Assembly: GCF_030936135.1 (NCBI RefSeq)
Contig: NC_082606.1
Span: forward strand, 5,155,255 to 5,219,254
Length of the DNA: 64,000 nucleotides
Direction: 5' to 3'
DNA from: Gavia stellata
Lineage: Eukaryota > Chordata > Aves > Gaviiformes > Gaviidae
This document shows, piece after piece, positions 61,572-64,000 of this stretch. The position numbers and the translations under genes were made by a program. Under the pieces are notes generated by a model. The model ran no database searches. It saw only the letters and a list, made by a program, of their open reading frames with translations, and had not been told where the DNA came from. How positions within the stretch are numbered: the first letter of the stretch is position 1; each line of letters begins with the position of its first letter.

Positions 61572-64000
61572 GAGTCTTCCTTCATCACAAAACCTCCGTA
61601 ACAACTCTGTCAGGTAGCTTCAAGGGTAACTCATTTAGGCCAAAAGAGCAATTTAGGCTGGTGCACACGCTCCTCTAATCAATTCCCTAACTTCAATAAA
61701 GATAGCTTCCAAATATCAGCATCAAATGCAACACCCCTCCGTTATACAATGACACAATATTCAGTATGGGATAGCAATATTCAAAAGTGCCTCCGTATTA
61801 CCTTGTGAAGTTATTGTTGCAATCTGGAGAGGTTTTGTGGAGAGGCGAGGAAAAGGTACTTAACCAACGTGCATCACTCAGTCAGCGCTACAATTCCAGC
61901 TCCTCAAATCACAGAAACGCAAGATAATGATAAAAATAGCCACTGGCAGTCTGAACTAAAAACTCGCTCTCCAACCTATTCTGCAATGTTTTGCTATCAC
62001 TGGGAGGTCACATGGCTGCCAGAAAGCTTCCTGTATCAGTATCTTCACTTACTCTCCTTTTCTGGAAAGGTCAGCAGCAACTCGGAACAGGACTGACGAC
62101 AAGTTCTGAGTCATTTTAAGACAACGTGCTTGATGAGAGATGCCTCATTATTACAGACTGCAGAAAATTACCTTCTAAATATTTTTCTCCAACTGAGACA
62201 CCACCACCAACAAAAAGAACTAAGCCCACAGAACCTTAGAAAACAGCACCAAAAGCAATAGAAAATGCATTAAATTTTTACAATATATTAATTTATGCGT
62301 AGCATTTCCTCTGTTAAATTTTATATTACCAAGTTGCAGCAAAACCAGCAAATAAGATATGGTATTTATTGTGAACTGACAAAAACACAGTATTACTTAT
62401 CTTTAAAAAATTAATCTCACTAAAATGAGCACACAAACAAGAAAGAGACAGTACTCTACATACCATTAGGGAGTTAATGTAACAATAATCACATATTACT
62501 AGCTGGAACTCAAAAGGGAAGCACTACATTTTACTATACTAGTAGGAATGCAAAATTCATTTTTAAAAAGAACAATTTTCATTTGCTTTAAATTAACAAG
62601 AGCCTGCTGTTTGTTCATTGGAATGCTTTAAATTCAATGCACCTACCTTTTTCTCCACCTCCTTGTTAAAAATTCAATAGTTACCTATGCAAGTACTGTG
62701 TAACTCACTATCTTAATTTTTTTAAAAAGCATAGCAAACCGAGACAGTCCCCTAGATATGGTATCGTCATCAATCTATCCAGTTCCCCCAAGTGTCCGGC
62801 ACCTTCTTCCTGCCTACCAGCTGTAATAAATCAGTTGATTGCCCAGCAACTGGCTCTCCCTGGAAAGTGCTGGTTTGGGAGAAACACCTCTGAACAACAA
62901 AGAAAAATTTGTTCTAATCACTGAACTTCTTCGTTGACAAGCAGCATGCCTAACAGGGTCCTGCAGCTGTAAACAGGCTCATTTTTGAAGTTGGAAAGTT
63001 ATATTAATACCTGAGCATATATTTTTAGTTTTAGCAATTTTATCTTTTTAAAGTTTTCTGAAGGGTGGTTCCCTACTGCCATATGCTTCTGGTTGACAAC
63101 TTTGCTTACCCTTGATACTCTGAAGATAACAGATGGACCCACAGAGTTAAACTTCTTGTCATGAATTTTTTTGCAGTAAAGACACGTTAGGGACAACAGA
63201 TTTTTCCTGCCCTCCTGCTTCCCTTGTAATCATGCTCCACATTATCCCACTGTAAAGTGTACTCCCTCTCAAATCAAAAGCATTACAGAGTAAAATAACT
63301 GGTTTTGCCAAAGGAAGCAGCAGCACTACCACACCTTGACTCCAGGAAACCGCAATCAGGGAAGAACTCAAGCAAGCAGCAGCGTTCCCAAATGAAAGCA
63401 CCAATGTTGCCAGACAAAGGACAACCATCTTTCCTCTAAAAAAAGGAACACCTTAAAATACATCTAGCATTTCAGGGCTCCCTGATCGGTCATTCCCGAA
63501 CAAGGCTTTCTCTCCGGTCCCCACAGCCAGAAGTCATGCTGCTGCTCTAAGTGGGGCCTACTTCCTACATTTAATGTACTTGGTTGCGTCTACTTTCATA
63601 CCGAGCATAACTAAACGCGTTACAGTTACAGCAAACAAAAACACGTACCAAAACTGACAGCAATCATCACAGGTTATCTGTGTAGAAGAGCGCGATGATC
63701 CATCAGAAAGCTAAATTTAAAATGCCTTGGGCACAGCACCTTTAAAGGGAAAGCCCCTGAACAAACAAGATCACGGAGGGACAGTACTGAAGGCAGGATA
63801 CGTTTCAAAGACGGCAACTTGCATTATGAAACCAGCGAGCAAAGTACTAAAAAAAGATGACCTCTACACTCCCACCGATCCACACTGCAGAGCAGGTGAG
63901 CGTTACTCCCAGACCCCCCCCAGACCGCCTTCACTGAGCGGCTCCTTCGACGGAAGGGGGTCCCAAGCGTCGCCTTCAGCCTCAGCAGTCCAATTAAAAC

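Larger units (their letters stand above)
47740..64000 (-). other. USP3: USP3 intron 1 (partial, more than 16 kb)
   Basis: From the exon 2 acceptor to the window end. I searched for the expected exon 1 end, a Cys-Cys-Ser string followed by a donor, and did not find it, so the annotated-type exon 1 must lie beyond 64000. The intron holds G23 and G19 tracts, an alternating TA/TG block (53011-53114), several CA and A tracts, and an unexplained set of + strand open frames at 60277-62096. CpG density rises in the last 350 bases. Confidence 0.75.

Noticed and set aside
63649-63720. The same stretch as the canonical USP3 exon 1 (Cys-rich reading ITCDDCCQFW)
   Set aside because: That reading is in the wrong phase for exon 2 and does not resemble the expected exon 1 ending; kept only as a possible alternative first exon in another frame.
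1-64000. CRISPR arrays, operons, phage, plasmid or insertion-sequence features
   Set aside because: The window is vertebrate intron/exon DNA; no spaced direct repeats, prokaryotic gene packing or transposase coding is present.

Overview
This window is vertebrate nuclear DNA: short GT-AG-bounded exons in long AT-rich introns, microsatellites and homopolymer runs, and no bacterial-style gene packing. I could assemble three protein-coding genes exon by exon. The 3' end of HERC1 lies on the + strand (last five coding exons, 615-4157). All of FBXL22 lies on the - strand (two coding exons, 15553 down to 12039). USP3 lies on the - strand (14 of about 15 coding exons, 47739 down to 21381), and its first coding exon is not in the window. 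The same neighbours, USP3-FBXL22-HERC1, sit together on human 15q22.31, so this is a conserved block seen in reverse orientation. Genes and introns are compact and I see no mammalian SINE or LINE. That suggests a bird or other sauropsid, but this is inference.

Layout: 1-614 HERC1 intron; 615-4157 coding exons of the HERC1 HECT ligase domain; 4158 to about 4625 its 3' UTR with an AATAAA; 4.6-12.0 kb a convergent (tail-to-tail) interval with no supported gene; 12.0-15.6 kb FBXL22; 15.6-21.4 kb FBXL22 upstream sequence merging into the USP3 3' UTR; 21.4-47.7 kb USP3 exons 15 to 2; 47.7-64.0 kb USP3 intron 1, more than 16 kb, entering more CpG-rich sequence in its last 350 bases.

All three genes act in ubiquitin biology. 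HERC1 is a giant HECT E3 ligase, FBXL22 an F-box/LRR substrate receptor of an SCF E3, and USP3 a zinc-finger deubiquitinase. The USP3 exons join without a frame break to 489 complete codons plus a split first codon. With the roughly 30 residues expected from the missing exon 1 this gives 520 residues, the human length. Catalytic residues are intact in all three genes.

The least explained signal is in USP3 intron 1, antisense to USP3. A + strand frame has no stop for 265 codons (60774-61571), flanked by two shorter protein-like frames. It matches nothing I recognise and has weak starts, so it is a lead only. Other leads are a possible alternative USP3 first exon (63649-63667), an open upstream extension of FBXL22, three long G tracts all on the + strand, a 100-base purine/pyrimidine-alternating block, and a 50-base diverged duplication flanking USP3 exon 5. 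I found no CRISPR array, operon, intact mobile element or confident RNA gene.
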